A stretch of 64,000 bases of DNA from Breviolum minutum Mf 1.05b.01 (taxonomy: Eukaryota; Sar; Dinophyceae; Suessiales; Symbiodiniaceae): positions 62,709 through 126,708 of the forward strand of contig DF239348.1 in NCBI GenBank assembly GCA_000507305.1, given 5' to 3'. The translations under genes and the position numbers were made by a program. The notes beneath the pieces are model-generated. The model was not told the origin of the DNA. It was given only the letters and a program-made list of their open reading frames with translations, and ran no database searches. Of this stretch, positions 1-11,088 are shown in pieces; within the stretch, counting starts at the first letter, position 1; each line of letters starts with the position of its first letter.

Positions 1-699
1 GCATGAAAGCACTCCAAATGGATTCTGCCGGAAAAAGACTTGAGACAACCACCGGATTACGGATTAGGCGGTTTATAGAAGTTTTGACGGATTGAGAGGA
101 TTGCGGATTACTTTTGTTGTTGGTTGATTTCGAACCACCTAGTTTATGTGCTTGAAAGGTAATCAAGCTACGAAATACTTATTGGAACACAATAACCTTT
201 TCTGCCACTGCCTTCTTCACGCAGAGGCGTGATTAAACAACCTTCCAGCAGCTAAATTTGGCTGGACACTTGATTCAGAGGGCCAAATGAGCAGGGCTAC
301 AGCCGGAGCAGTATTCTTTGATCACACTCAAAATTATTTGATTTTAAACGGAGGTTCCTATACCTTATTCCCCCTGCCATGTGACCGCTTCCATTGAGAG
401 CAGCGAGAGCAACCCTGCGGGTGATCACCGAGAATCCCAGAGCAGAAGCTGCGCTCTTCCGGGATCAAAGTTGTGGGTCGATGGTACGGTTGGAAAATTA
501 ACAGAGCGGCTGATTTGCTTTACAAAGGGCATGTATACTGAGCGCCGCGAAGGGTTTCCGAAATGCGATCGCCAAAACAAAAGGCGACGGCCGTACAGCA
601 GGGGGAGCGCCTTTTCGTCGAAGCACCTGCATGCTCCATGAACATCGCTTTCGTCAGCACATGGGCCGGCAAGCCACATTTTGGAAAGACGGTGACGAT
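1..699. other. no recognised gene
   Basis: I see no gene, repeat or transposon end here. Short open frames on both strands overlap without any protein-like composition standing out. Confidence 0.4.
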
Positions 700-1620
700 T
701 CTTTTTAAGGAGGTGCCAATGAACAAGGTAGCTGAGGTAAGCTGCGAGCGAAGCCTGCTGAAGGAGGAAGGCGTTAAAATGGCTGCTGACTGAGGAAGCG
801 TGCTATAGATGAATACCGCGAAGGACGGCTGCTGAAGAGGATTTGCTGTTCGAAGGAAAGCTGCGAGGAGAAAAGCTAAGAAGGGAAGTTGTGCTGAGGA
901 AGGGGCTGAGAAAGGGGACCGTAAATTTGCTGAGAAGGTTCGCTGCAAAGAGCTGCTAGAGAAGGGTGCTGATGAGATGTTGCTACAGAAGGCTGCGGGC
1001 AGGCTGTAGTCAGGCGTTTATCCTCCCTTGCTTTATGTGGCGCCCCACAGAACTTGTATGTCAAAGGACAGGAGCCTATGCGGAGAACGGGCGGAAACTT
1101 TTCCGCTTTGGCCATGATGGCAAAGGAGCATCGCTTATAGACGAATGGACTTGGCAATGTTACCGGCCCGTGGAAGCACACCGAAAGGGACCTCGTCAAG
1201 CCAAATGATGAGCACGCAGGACAGACAGGGTCTTCTGATCATTTAGGCCAAAGCGTGTGTTTGGATTGTGTGATGGCAACTGTTGAGACCGCATCCCATA
1301 CCGAGGAGCTCATGAACTTCTTGACCCCAGCGCGTCCATGTGGACAGGAGAGCTTGCAAGCATGTATACTTATGAATGTGTTGCTTGTTCCTGTTTTCTG
1401 CTGCCAGGACTTTTGAGCATGCGAAAGGTTTGGCAACAACATTGCAGCGAGACCGGCTGCGCGAGTATATGTTTGAGGATCATTCGGTGGCAACTTCCGA
1501 GTGCGGAAAGCGCGGGTGCCTGAGTCTGGGCTTTTTGCTACCACGCCAGATGTGAACAAGGACCATGTTGCGACTATCTATTTGGACAAGTGTGTGAGTG
1601 TTTCCAAGATCTGAAGGATT
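700..1620 (+). other. decayed coding-like, purine-rich stretch
   Basis: From about 700 to 1200 the + strand is rich in GCTGCT, GAAG and GAGGA words, as in Ala/Glu/Lys-rich coding sequence, but every frame is broken within about 80 codons. From 1200 to 1600 protein-like pieces such as VMATVETASHTEELMNFL and later ATTPDVNKDHVATIYLDK occur in shifting + frames. This is what an old gene or transposon reading frame looks like after many indels. I do not recognise the family. It could also be GC-richer noncoding sequence. Confidence 0.3.
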
Positions 1621-1656
1621 CAATGGTTATAGAGTTTGCATCCCCGTGCTAATTTC

Positions 1657-2196
1657 CTCTAAAAAATCAGGACGCTTCTGTACAGATTTTTGGTTTATTT
1701 TATGCTGATACAACTCCTTCAAAAAATTTACAATTCGACAGGTTCTGATTCTTTAGAGCTCTTTCACTGAAGCTCTTGCAACTTGGGGTACTTGATTCTT
1801 CAGAGAGATAAATTCATGCGCTGGACCACTTGGGGTCCTTTGATTTTTTAGTGTTTTAGTGTTCAGCGTGGCGCGTGTTGGGAGGATGGTGGGTTGCCGG
1901 GATTGCGCCTGACTTTCTTTGAACGTTTTTGATTGTTTTTGATGGTTCTCTAAAGAATCAGGTTTTTTTCTTTAGTGATTTCCTGGGCAGAACTTGTTGC
2001 GGTTGTGCATGGGGCAGATTTGAATTGGTCCTTGATTCTTTAGAGGCGTTTTGGTCGATTTTGCTCGAAAACTGCGTCTTGGGCCCTGATTCTTCTTTAG
2101 AGAGAATTTTAGTTGGAAAAAACCAGGTAACGTATGTTTTTTAGAGGGTCATTTTGAAGCAGACCTAGTCCCCTCCAAATACATTCTAAAGAATCA
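1657..2196. repeat. cluster of TGATTCTTTAGAG motif copies
   Basis: At least eight copies or near copies of TGATTCTTTAGAG occur in about 540 bp, in both orientations: near 1657 (reverse, variant), 1746, 1793 (variant), 1841 (variant), 1948 (reverse), 2033, 2087 (expanded) and 2182 (reverse). Spacing is irregular, so this is not a plain tandem repeat. Function unknown. Confidence 0.6.
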
Positions 2197-2448
2197 TATC
2201 CAAGGGGTTCGAAGTGAATTCGCAGGGGGATGAGTTTGCTCAGCCTGCAGGACTTCGCCAGGGTAGCCCGGAACAGGAAATGAATTTTTGCTCGATGCTG
2301 TGTGGCTTAATGCAGATCTAAACGAAGGTGCTTCGCAGTGTATAGACGGGCAAGCGTATGAGCTTGCCTGGCCCTCAGCGTTGCCTTGAAGGTTTTGCAT
2401 GTCAGGTGTTTACTTGTCGGACAAACGAATGCCCAGCTGCATTTAGCT

Positions 2449-2533
2449 AGATCTATATATCTATATATAGGCGTATATATATAAAGATACTTTTTTAATG
2501 AATACATATGTGTATATATATATATATTATAAT
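2449..2533. repeat. AT-rich TA microsatellite stretch
   Basis: Runs of TATATA interrupted by short words. Simple sequence with no gene. Confidence 0.7.
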
Positions 2534-3156
2534 CTGTACATATGAATATCTATCTTTAGGTCTCTCGTCAGGCAAAAAGCCGGCTTCGACTTCGTTACAG
2601 AGTGAAGCGAAATGATAGCATTCTATTTGTATTTGCTGTACACATCCTTGAGCAGTTTTCCAGCCGCAGAGAAAATCAGATGAAGTTTGGAACAGCACTT
2701 TCAATCGAGCGGGAACAGGAAGGGCTCAAACCAGGATAATAACCATGGGTGCCAAGAAGCATGGCCCATCAAAGGATGGCATGCGAGCGAAATAAAGGAA
2801 ACACCTTATAAAGTAGGTGTTTGTTTTTTTCAAGTAGGTGTCCAGTTGGATGTCCTGATGTCAACTCTGAGTCACTGACTCCTTTGATGATGTCTCAAAA
2901 TCACTGTGCGTGAAGGTCTGTTTGCAAAACAACAAATCATTGCATTCGGCTACTTAGACTGACTGTCTGCCTCTCAGGACTCCTTAGCTGACATGACTCC
3001 TAGGTGCAATGCATGGTGGGTGGCTGGCACGGTCCGCAAACTCGAACGAACTTGACAATGAATGCCACTGAATCTGAAATAATTTGAAACCACAGCATAG
3101 AAGTCATGTGCCAAGTAGTCAACGCCAAATTTAAAGGGATCACTACTGTGACATAG
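2534..3156. other. no recognised gene
   Basis: Mixed sequence with no protein-like frame or element end that I can support. It lies directly upstream of the transposase remnant and may contain its unrecognisable 5' part. Confidence 0.35.
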
Positions 3157-3884
3157 ATGACCAGAAGGCGTTGTTCAAACACCTGCTTTGTATTCTGTTT
3201 TCGAAGGCTCAAGTACAAATTCCAAAGCGCCATGACTCTTTGTGATGGACTCACAACGTTTGCAAGCAGGTGTCAAAGCTATGGCCCAGATTTTCCTCAC
3301 AGTGATCTCGAAGTAACAAAGGAAGCTGCTGTTGGTTTGTTGCCGCTTATGTGTTGCAGTGCCAATAGAGACCGGCTCAATCAATGGGTGGTTGCAGCTT
3401 CTGCCGTCCGCTGTCACTTGGAAGGTGGCGAAATTGACAGGCAAGACCTCGAAGACAATTTGGCAATTCGAGGTGATGAAGCCCCGGTCTAAAAATGGTG
3501 GTAAACCACCCCCTGAGTCTTTCAGCAAGATTCACGCATGTGGCGCCATGAGCAGTTTAACCAAAACTGGCGCTGGCCACAAAAGCTTGCTTTGTACAGA
3601 TGGTGCTCCCTGCTATCCCCGTCTTGCAAGAATGCGGAGCATTGCTTCACTTTGTGAACCATAGCGCCGGAGAGTTAGCGCGTCCTGAATGGTACTTACG
3701 CAAACGTGTGTCGGTGCATACAGCTACCATTGACAGCATTTGGGCGCAAGTAAAACGTTGCATACCCAACAATTTGGGAAGTACGTGCACCGACATACCC
3801 ATGTACATTCGTATGTGGCAATGGCGCCACTGGCACTCAAGTCAGCATGCCTCAGAACAAAACTGTGACATTTTGGGCGGCTGA
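3157..3884 (+). pseudogene. decayed Merlin/ISXO2 (IS1595-type) DDE transposase
   Basis: The C-terminal half of a transposase can be read on the + strand in two frames. The first carries LLCTDGAPCYPRLA (about 3586-3627). After a frame change near 3630 the second carries GALLHFVNHSAGE (about 3633-3671), then HTATIDSIWAQVKR (about 3717-3758) and a YIRMWQWRHWH tail, ending at a stop at 3882-3884. The TDG, VNHS and HTxTIxxxW motifs in this order are typical of ISXO2-like DDE domains, which eukaryotic Merlin transposons share with bacterial IS1595 elements. The N-terminal part (3157-3480) is open but not recognisable, and the first acidic catalytic residue is not identified. At least one frameshift makes this copy inactive. 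No terminal inverted repeats were found around it. Confidence 0.65.
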
Positions 3885-4829
3885 AACCCACACGGAACAG
3901 AAATTTCACTAAAGAGATAGTCAAAAACACAGGTGCTTTGAGACGACAAAATGAAGAGTTCATTGGAAAAACAATGTATCTTTAACTCCCCACTGTAAAT
4001 ACGTCAACAAACAGTGATGCGAATGATAAAATGAAGCGCGAAACCACAGCGCCATGTATGTTGTCCAAACAAAAAGAAAGGAAATTCGCAATGTCGGCCC
4101 AGATGGTCTCCGGGCCGGCGGGATATATATACATGTATATGTAATATATATATATATATAGAGTATGTTTATATAGTGTATATTTGCAGTACGTATGTAT
4201 AGTGTGTATATAAAATATATGTTTATATTTTTATACAAGGAACTATTTTTCCATGATTTGTTTGCTCTCTTTGTTTTTATTCTATGATTTTTTTGTTTGC
4301 AGTGTTTATATTGTTGGAGTGTTGGGCATACATGGTGATGTGAATCATCCCGTCACTGCACCTCGGTTGTGAGCCATGTCCAAGATTTCCGAGTGGATTC
4401 GGTGGAAAGGATGGGTTGCAGTAATGACTAACTACTGGGCACTCATCATCTAATTTGGGATGGAGAGTCAGAGTTAGTCAAAGTTGATTTTGTTCATTTC
4501 CCATTTCTGAACTGGGCTGATTCAAGCATCAGCAATGAGCATCAACATCGGTGGCACTTCCATGCTAGCCGAAGCGATTTCTTTCACCAACCATCTCACC
4601 CCTTGGGTATGGTCAGCGCCAACACACGCCACATTCCCCGACAGTAATCTGTCTTATTGTACAGCAGATGCGGCAACCACATGACATATAGTCACTAACT
4701 TTTGTTTCACGTTTCAGGATAATTAGATTATCTAATAAAGTCCAATGTTTTGACTTTAAAAATTATGTTTGTTTTTGGTGGAACCTTTTTTTTTCGGGAT
4801 CCCCGACACGACTTTGGCTGTTTCCCCAG
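3885..4829. other. intergenic or intronic, with TA-rich tract
   Basis: A TA-rich tract covers roughly 4119-4220. The rest has no convincing coding frame. The sequence just before 4830 ends in a pyrimidine run and CAG, a plausible splice acceptor for the following exon. Confidence 0.4.
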
Positions 4830-4907
4830 GTGCTAACGTTGCACGGGGAGGCTTTGAAGAGACAGTTGGAGACGCAGCACGCGGAGAGAGAAAATCTTCG
4901 CTTTCAG
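4830..4907 (+). CDS. coiled-coil protein, exon a
   Basis: A 78-nt segment, 26 codons in phase 0 at both ends, lies between TTTCCCCAG and a GTGTCT donor. It encodes a charged heptad-like stretch including LKRQLETQHAERENLRFQ. It is the first of several + strand micro-exons with coiled-coil composition (also 5521, 6260, 9708 and 12708), so I read them as one gene split by introner-filled introns. No start codon or 5' end was found. Coiled coil alone does not give a function. Boundaries come from splice signals and phase only, with no transcript support. Confidence 0.5.
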
Positions 4908-5346
4908 GTGTCTCGAAGCACAATTTGGACCCGCAAATTTTCTGGGTGGAGATGGGATATGGACGATATTGATCGATATTGAATGTTTGGAATTAGAACA
5001 TGCACAACGCTAAGTATATATAGATGGGCATTAAATATTTGGCAAGAGACTAGAGCGAAACAACATGTAAACGTATAGAATGTATAGACACTTTTTCATA
5101 CAACATGTATCAAGTATATGTAAAAGTACGTACGTAAAAATCTACAATATGATCTAAATCCATGCAATCCATGCAGGGTGTGTGGGTGGTTCGACTTTGT
5201 GAAGTTGTTCACGATTTCTCATCATTTATCAGTGCTTGGATATCCATGAATTTGGGTTGAATTGAATGCACTGCATGTGAAGACGACGTTGCAAAAAATC
5301 GTTTGTAAACTGATTGTTTTTTTTCCGTGGGTGGAACAGCCGTATG

Positions 5347-5463
5347 CTAGATGGTGGCAACTCAAAGACATTTTAAAGTTTTTACCCCGAAAAATTGGTG
5401 GAAGATGAACCCATTTTGACTTGCGCATACCCTATCAGATGGGTGGTTCAACCACCAACCCAG
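5347..5463 (-). mobile_element. family A introner-like TIR element
   Basis: Starts CTAGATGGTGGC and ends GGTTCAACCACCAACC. The interior GAAGATGAACCCATTTTGAC is the reverse complement of the family A core (GTCAAATTGGATCATTTCCCC type). It lies in the intron between exons a and b of the coiled-coil gene. Confidence 0.65.
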
Positions 5464-5520
5464 TGATCTTGTGACATGTTCCCCAACAAACTCCTCCAGC
5501 CTTTGGGCCCTTGGTTTCAG

Positions 5521-5592
5521 GTGAAACTCTTGGAGAGGGATTTGCGTGAGAGAAAGGTCCACTTTTTGGAACAAGAGATCCAAACCCTGGAG
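5521..5592 (+). CDS. coiled-coil protein, exon b
   Basis: A 72-nt segment, 24 codons in phase 0, follows TTGGTTTCAG and precedes a GTGGAAG donor. It encodes ERDLRERKVHFLEQEIQTLE with leucine and isoleucine in heptad-like spacing. The frame stays open past 5592 to a stop near 5676, so a longer exon or a different donor is possible. Phase 0 at both ends matches exon a, and joining the two keeps the coiled coil in register. Confidence 0.5.
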
Positions 5593-6259
5593 GTGGAAGA
5601 TGGATGGAAGCTGTTGAAGTTGGGGAAAGCCTCCCGAACACGGCATCGTTTTTTGAATTTGTTGGGTTCCCCTTGAAATCATTTCCACAAAGGGGAAATT
5701 ATTTTTTTGTATCTTTTTTTTGAGGGTATCACCCAGATTCCGAATGATTTCAATCCATGATATTAAGGATGAAAAAGAAAAACGTCAAATAGAGACCCTG
5801 AGAATATTTGTGTCCCGAGATTTTTGGAAGAATTCGCGAAATTCACTGACATTGACCTCTTCAACATGGACATTCTTTGGCCTTATGTGGTCCTGTACAT
5901 TGAATACCTCTGGAATGCAGATTTTGTTGGGGGAAAAGATAAAGCTATTCCCTTCACGCAAACTTTTGTTGACATTAGCCTAGAAAATTTGTCGCGGTAA
6001 AATCTTCCAAGATTATTGCACATCAATGTTCAGGGCTTGTATCTGTACAAAATGTACAAATCACATCGCGATCATTCACCGCCGAGTGGTCACCCCTTAC
6101 AAGGTGGTGACGGAAAGGTTTCATTCCCCAAAATGCCCAAGAAAACTCAGGTTTAGGACTAACTTATAGGAATTTGCCCAGATTTTCACATATTTTTTCC
6201 CAGATTCACTGGTGGAGGTTACCACATTTACCCAACCTGGAGGTTACCATGTTTGGCAG

Positions 6260-6331
6260 GCTGAGAATCGCAGCTGGACAGCAGTGAAGCAGGAGTCCGA
6301 GCGTTTGCGAAGACGTCGCGGAGAAGTGGAA
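6260..6331 (+). CDS. coiled-coil protein, exon c
   Basis: After GTTTGGCAG a phase-0 frame encodes AENRSWTA followed by VKQESERLRRRRGEVE, strongly charged and helix-forming. Two phase-0 donors are possible, after 6325 (GTGGAA) or after 6331 (GTTGCA). Acceptors at 6272 or 6292 would shorten the exon. The composition matches exons a and b. The intron between exons b and c (5593-6259) holds no complete element that I recognise. Confidence 0.45.
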
Positions 6332-6772
6332 GTTGCATTGGTTGGGAGACTGAGTCACGGCAACATCGAATCCCATGGAATCTGGGCCAGATGATCTCAG
6401 ATGACCTAACAAATTGGAGCGCACAAAGCAAAGATAGCCATGGTTAACATTCTCCATTTTTTTCCATATCTTTTCCAAGTAAAGACCATCAAAATTCCAT
6501 GGAAAGTTGCCATTTCTGAGATTCCAGGCGAGCTTTGAAGGTTATGAAATGGTGGTGCAGGGGGTGTCAATGCTCCCAATATCAACCTCTTACCCGAAAC
6601 ATCCACTTTAAAATGGTTGGGAATCAGTTGGATGGTTTGAACCAAACCTTTACGACTAAAAGATGGTTTTTTCACCAAACATCCATTAAAAACTGGTTGT
6701 TTGGGGTTCCAGCACCACCAATATCTCTATTTCTCTACCATTTAACTGCATCAGAAAAAAAGGTTTTGCTAT

Positions 6773-6867
6773 ATTACCCAAACAATTCATGTTTGATATA
6801 TTTACCTACATTCACCATAAAAATCAATCAAATCAAATGTAGATATACCATACATGGTATGGGTTAT
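6773..6867. mobile_element. family H palindromic element
   Basis: The left arm contains TATTTACCTACAT. The right arm contains ATGTAGATATACCATACATG and ends GGTATGGG. The arms cover nearly the whole element, as in the copies at 37509 and 43370. Confidence 0.55.
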
Positions 6868-7840
6868 ATCTCCCAAATGGGGAGGTGTTTTAAAATCATG
6901 CAAAAGGGGCTTAAGATAGTATTTCATCACAGTGAAATAAAGAGTCAGGATTTATCTTTGGCGTTTTTAATCAGGAGAAGGTTCCAGACAGTTCTGACAC
7001 CGGTATCAATACAACCCTTTTCTTTTAGTGCTGTATTTCTATGGGGCCTGGCCGGACATTCATGGCAAAACAAGATAACAATTTCCACTGAACCGGCGAG
7101 TTTATCCCCCATCAAAATTGGCAAAGTTGGTCAACCAAAGTGACAAGCAAGGATTGAATCCCCAAGCTGTAGGGAACATTTGTAGGAACATCCCCGTAGT
7201 ACAGAAGCATTGGTTCAAAACCTTTGGTGGTGGCAGTGCCCAGATAGATGGTTCTGGGGATCAAGCAGTGGCAATTTCAAACGTTTGTGACTTTCCAATA
7301 CCATGGCAGTTGACATGATATTAGATCAGGGTTTATATTCCCAACAATTATTATGTACAATGGATTGTAAATTATACACGCTATGTGAGAGTGGTTTACA
7401 GCAATGACAAGGGCTTATGATATCAACGTATATATTTGTCTAGGGCTTCTGAATTCTGATACATTGCCAGCAAGGATTTTGAGCCACTTGATATCATGTA
7501 CTGCATATATATATATATAGCAGAGCAATTTATCAAAACCTTGGTCCAACATAATGTTGAAAGAATATCACAAGATTGTAATGAAATGATATTCTAGATA
7601 GGTGGTTGTTTTAGTGTTTCGTGCTGATTTTGGGAGGTTTCCATTTTGACACATGTTTTTCAATCGGGTTTTTTCCCGATTTCCACTCGAAAACTAGGGC
7701 GAAAAATCATCCATTGGATCGACAACAGCGACTAGCAAGCCAGTCACAAATGAAAGGTCTTTTTAGGGATTTCCTACTAAAAACAAATGCAATTTCGGTG
7801 GTGATGATTGCATCCTGGTTTGGGGGGAGGTAGATCCAGA

Positions 7841-7876
7841 ATATATATATATATATAATTATATATATATATATAT
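7841..7876. repeat. TA microsatellite
   Basis: Alternating TA run interrupted by AATTA, just upstream of a truncated family B element. Confidence 0.8.
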
Positions 7877-7891
7877 CATTATTTGGTTGTA

Positions 7892-7985
7892 TACACCCCT
7901 GAAAACTTACATGTTTCACCCAAGCATCTTCATTTGTGAAAAGGAACATCTGAACCATCCACCTCCATGACTTTGGGTTCAAAAT
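7892..7985 (-). mobile_element. family B element, right end lost
   Basis: Begins TACACCCCTGAAAACTTACA. Its body matches the reverse complement of the complete element at 8142-8260, including GAACCATCCACCTCCATGAC, then stops after TTCAAAATG where the other copy continues into its terminal repeat. One end has been replaced by unrelated sequence. Confidence 0.65.
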
Positions 7986-8015
7986 GACTCCAAACTGTCA
8001 GTCTTTCCCCCAAAG

Positions 8016-8066
8016 GCCGAGCTCCAAACAGCAACACCAGCGGTGGCATCAGCATCAGCATCCATG
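8016..8066 (+). CDS. candidate Ala/Ser-rich exon between two introners
   Basis: A 51-nt phase-0 segment after CCCCCAAAG and before a GTCTGG donor encodes AELQTATPAVASASASM. It lies between an incomplete family B element upstream and a complete one downstream, as expected for an exon flanked by introner-derived introns. Phase 0 at both ends agrees with the coiled-coil exons. Low sequence complexity makes it less certain. Confidence 0.35.
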
Positions 8067-8141
8067 GTCTGGTAGCCAATGTGGATCCGGGAAACTTAAA
8101 GAGTTGGCGTTTTTAAAAGGAAAGTATTTTGTTGAAACTAT

Positions 8142-8260
8142 TACCCTCCCTGAAAATTAACATTTTGAACGACCAAAGTCATGGAGGTGGATGGTTCAGA
8201 GGATTTTCCTTTTCAAGCAGGTGATTTTTGGGTGAACCATGACAAATTTTCAGGGGTGTA
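8142..8260 (+). mobile_element. family B element, complete
   Basis: Begins TACCCTCCCTGAAAATTAACA and ends TTTTCAGGGGTGTA, giving imperfect terminal inverted repeats over 119 bp. Together with the inverted partial copy at 7892 it forms a long inverted repeat with a spacer of about 150 bp. Confidence 0.75.
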
Positions 8261-8278
8261 GCCCGGGCATGCCCGGGC
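8261..8278. repeat. perfect 18-bp palindrome
   Basis: GCCCGGGCATGCCCGGGC is its own reverse complement and directly abuts the end of the family B element. Confidence 0.9.
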
Positions 8279-8359
8279 CCGAAAAGGATATTTCATCTTC
8301 CCACCATTGATTTTCAGTATATTTTCAGGGGGCTTTTGCTGTTAGTTTCAGGGAGGGTA
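8279..8359 (+). mobile_element. family C element, left end missing
   Basis: The right half ends GCTGTTAGTTTCAGGGAGGGTA, identical to the end of the complete copy at 13564-13679. No matching left terminal repeat is present. Confidence 0.55.
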
Positions 8360-9147
8360 TCTTTGACAAAGGGAGCTGTTTGATCCTTGGGAAGGTGTAA
8401 GATCATACACAAATTGTTTGAAAGCTTCAAAGGCGTTTACTTGTATACAAGTATTGGTGATTTTTGGATATTTTTTGGTGTCCATGTTACATTTGTTTGG
8501 GGTGTACACTCCGGTAAGCCAACATTATGGAAATCCCACTTTTACATTAGGAAGTATATCTCAAAGAGTGAATTTTCCAGCCTCCTATCCTTGTTTTTTT
8601 GGGTGGGGTTCCCCGAACGGATCTCCTCTAAGCAATGGTTCCACTTTTGATGGTTCCAGCTGTTAGGTTTCATCTTTCGATACTTATCATGCTAAGTAGC
8701 ATAAGAAATCCTGAACCAAAATGGCCAGATCATGTTTCATGAACGTGGAGGTTGGTTGAATCTCATGTCACTCACCCAGCCTTGACGAAAAATATGGAGC
8801 CCATAATTTGTGGTGGGGTACATTGCTTCCAGATACTGTACCATCTACCAACTACTAGTAACATGTTTGGGGACCTTCGAAGAATAGCCACAACAAATAA
8901 AGAAGCTGGAGTGTTGTTCAAAAAAAATGACTATAGTCTTCCCGGTCTTCCAATTTAGCATAGATAGAAAAGATATTAAGCAATGTAGATCTTTTTCATA
9001 GCAAAGATTTAACACTACCAGAATTGGATGGAATTTCCCAACTCTCAAATTAAATGAAAGGTAAATTGACCCATGAAATGCCATTGACATTTGGTGAACA
9101 CCTTTGTTTTGTCTATGAGCTGCCTACAATTTTAAGAGGAAAACATG

Positions 9148-9222
9148 GATGGTGACCCAACAGGCAAACCCACCAATCTTCAAGCATCTTCCGATTCTGA
9201 GGTAGCATCTACCGACAATGAG
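9148..9222 (+). CDS. candidate Ser/Thr/Asp/Glu-rich exon
   Basis: A + frame encodes DGDPTGKPTNLQ and then ASSDSEVASTDNE before a GTGTTT donor. The polar, low-complexity composition fits a linker exon of the surrounding coiled-coil gene. Several AG acceptors are possible (after 9161 or 9182), so the start is not fixed. Confidence 0.3.
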
Positions 9223-9295
9223 GTGTTTCGGGAAGGGTAGGTGTAGGTTCCAGGCAAAACGGGTAGGTAGTTTTGATGAGGGAGTAAAACCTTAT

Positions 9296-9410
9296 ACTAG
9301 GTGGTGGTTTTCCCAAAGATTTTTTTATGTTCACCCCGAAAATTGGGGGAAGATGAATCCAATTTGACGAGCATATTTTTCAGATGGGTGGTTCAACCAC
9401 CAACCAGTTA
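9296..9410 (-). mobile_element. family A element
   Basis: Begins CTAGGTGGTGGTT and ends AACCACCAACCAGTTATAG. The interior GAAGATGAATCCAATTTGAC matches the copies at 5347 and 15633. Confidence 0.7.
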
Positions 9411-9707
9411 TAGATGTTCATCCCCAAAAAAGGGAGGAAACTTTGAACTATCAGTAAATCCGCATGTTCACTTCACTCCAGAAAAACTTTGGGAACCAAC
9501 AGTGCATCTCTGTGGGAACCTGACCTCGGTAATTAGTGGAAATGGCAGATGAAAAAAAAACATCCCTACTTATGAATGTAATGCTGAGCCACCCATGTAG
9601 AACATAAAGAAATGCATATCAAACATATAGATTCCCATATATTCGCACCTTCTAAGGAAGTAGGAGTTGCATGACGCACTGATCATTCACATGCCAAAAC
9701 CATCCAG

Positions 9708-9764
9708 GACGACCTTGACCTGGCACGCTGGGAATGCAAACGCTTGCAGAAGCGGCTGTCGCAG
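9708..9764 (+). CDS. coiled-coil protein exon with GC donor
   Basis: A 57-nt segment, 19 codons in phase 0, follows ACCATCCAG and precedes GCGGTC. It encodes DDLDLARWECKRLQKRLSQ, an amphipathic charged helix. The donor would be GC, which dinoflagellates commonly use. Strand, phase and composition agree with exons a-c, so it probably belongs to the same gene. Nearby alternative frames look less protein-like. Confidence 0.5.
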
Positions 9765-10311
9765 GCGGTCGGTTGACCGGTTCATGACCCAAGAGCTAGG
9801 TGGTGATGTACTCCCAAAATGAGCAGTGGAAAAAAACGTGCGAAATGGGTTGTTGTCATTATCAGGGATTTCCGACGTGGTTTAGTAAGGGCCATTTTTT
9901 CTCGCTGCACTGCTGAATTGGATATGTTTGAATTTCAAAGTTCGGGGTTCTATGTCTTAAGTTTTAGAGGGTAGTATAGGGGATGGTCATTTCACCCCAT
10001 GTGCTTGGTAGTTTTGGACCTCTGAAAAATTCAGAGCTGAAACCCCAAAAAATCAGGTTTGCAGATGTGTTTTCTTATGCAAGATGCAAGTAGACATGTT
10101 CAGGTTTCATCAGAATTAAATTGTGGGGAAACAAATGAGTCTAAGAAGATGTGTTGTTTGTCCTACGACTATTGCAGTATATGATTAGCTAACATACATT
10201 TCATAAGATCAACATCAATGCATTGGTTTTGCCTTGCTGTTTAGTTTCTCAAACATTAGCAATCCTCCTCCTCCATCACCCACCATCATCCATCACCCAT
10301 TATCCATCACT

Positions 10312-10450
10312 GATGAAACATACTGCCTGATGGTTCAGGAATTTCAAACAACCACCCAACATGCATAAAAACCCGTCGTAAATCATGGGATAAACTTACC
10401 ACAATCAACTGGTGAAACCGCCGGATTTCTGAACCATCGACAGTATCATC
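10312..10450. mobile_element. family G element, diverged
   Basis: Ends are GATGAAACATACTG on the left and GACAGTATCATC on the right. The interior includes ACCACCCAACATGCATAAAA and GCCGGATTTCT, matching the family G copies at 33717 and 60488. Confidence 0.55.
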
Positions 10451-10676
10451 ACTGATTGTCCCATCGCCCGGAGGCACGAGCTTATAATTATCAGCTTCTA
10501 CAGGACACGGGGTTTTAGGTGGAGGCCACAGCATGCCAGTGGCGCGAATGGTATGGAATTCTTCAAGAAAAACGGGGATCCGCATGAAAAATGCATTCCA
10601 AGATATCTTTCCTTTTGGGGTCGGGTAGTGGTGAAAATGTCAGTGTCTTTTAGGGGGATTGTATGGGAATGTGCAC

Positions 10677-10677
<1 letters not shown>

Positions 10678-10732
<55 letters not shown>

Positions 10733-10782
10733 CTGGTGATGGTGATGGTGATGGTGATGATGATCATCATCGTCATCATCAA
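10678..10782. repeat. GAT/GGT microsatellite
   Basis: About 18 consecutive GAT units, then GGTGAT units, then an inverted ATCATC run that could form a hairpin with it. Confidence 0.9.
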
Positions 10783-11088
10783 CCTTTCCCTCCTCATTAT
10801 TAGTAATAGCGTTGGTCATCCAACAAAAACACATCAGGATCAACCAATTCAACAGTGGACTCAGTGATGCCCTTCCATCGTGCAAGCAACCTCTGAGTTC
10901 CTCTGGTCAAATCGAAAGAGAAAGGCAACACAATGGAAATCCACCATGTTTGGATGAGAATTTGCACATTTCTATTGCAATATGAGTTTACTGCAGGGGC
11001 AATTCTGCCTTTGAAAATTCGTCTTCTCAACCCCTAAACAATTCATGAAGAAATGAATGAAACAAGACAAGGCATGTATCATCTACTC

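Noticed and set aside
6535..7143. A 202-codon + frame
   Set aside because: Crosses the palindromic family H element and AT-rich sequence. Not a gene.
10498..10885. Open frames rich in Met, Ile or His across the GAT microsatellite
   Set aside because: They are translations of a trinucleotide repeat, not genes.
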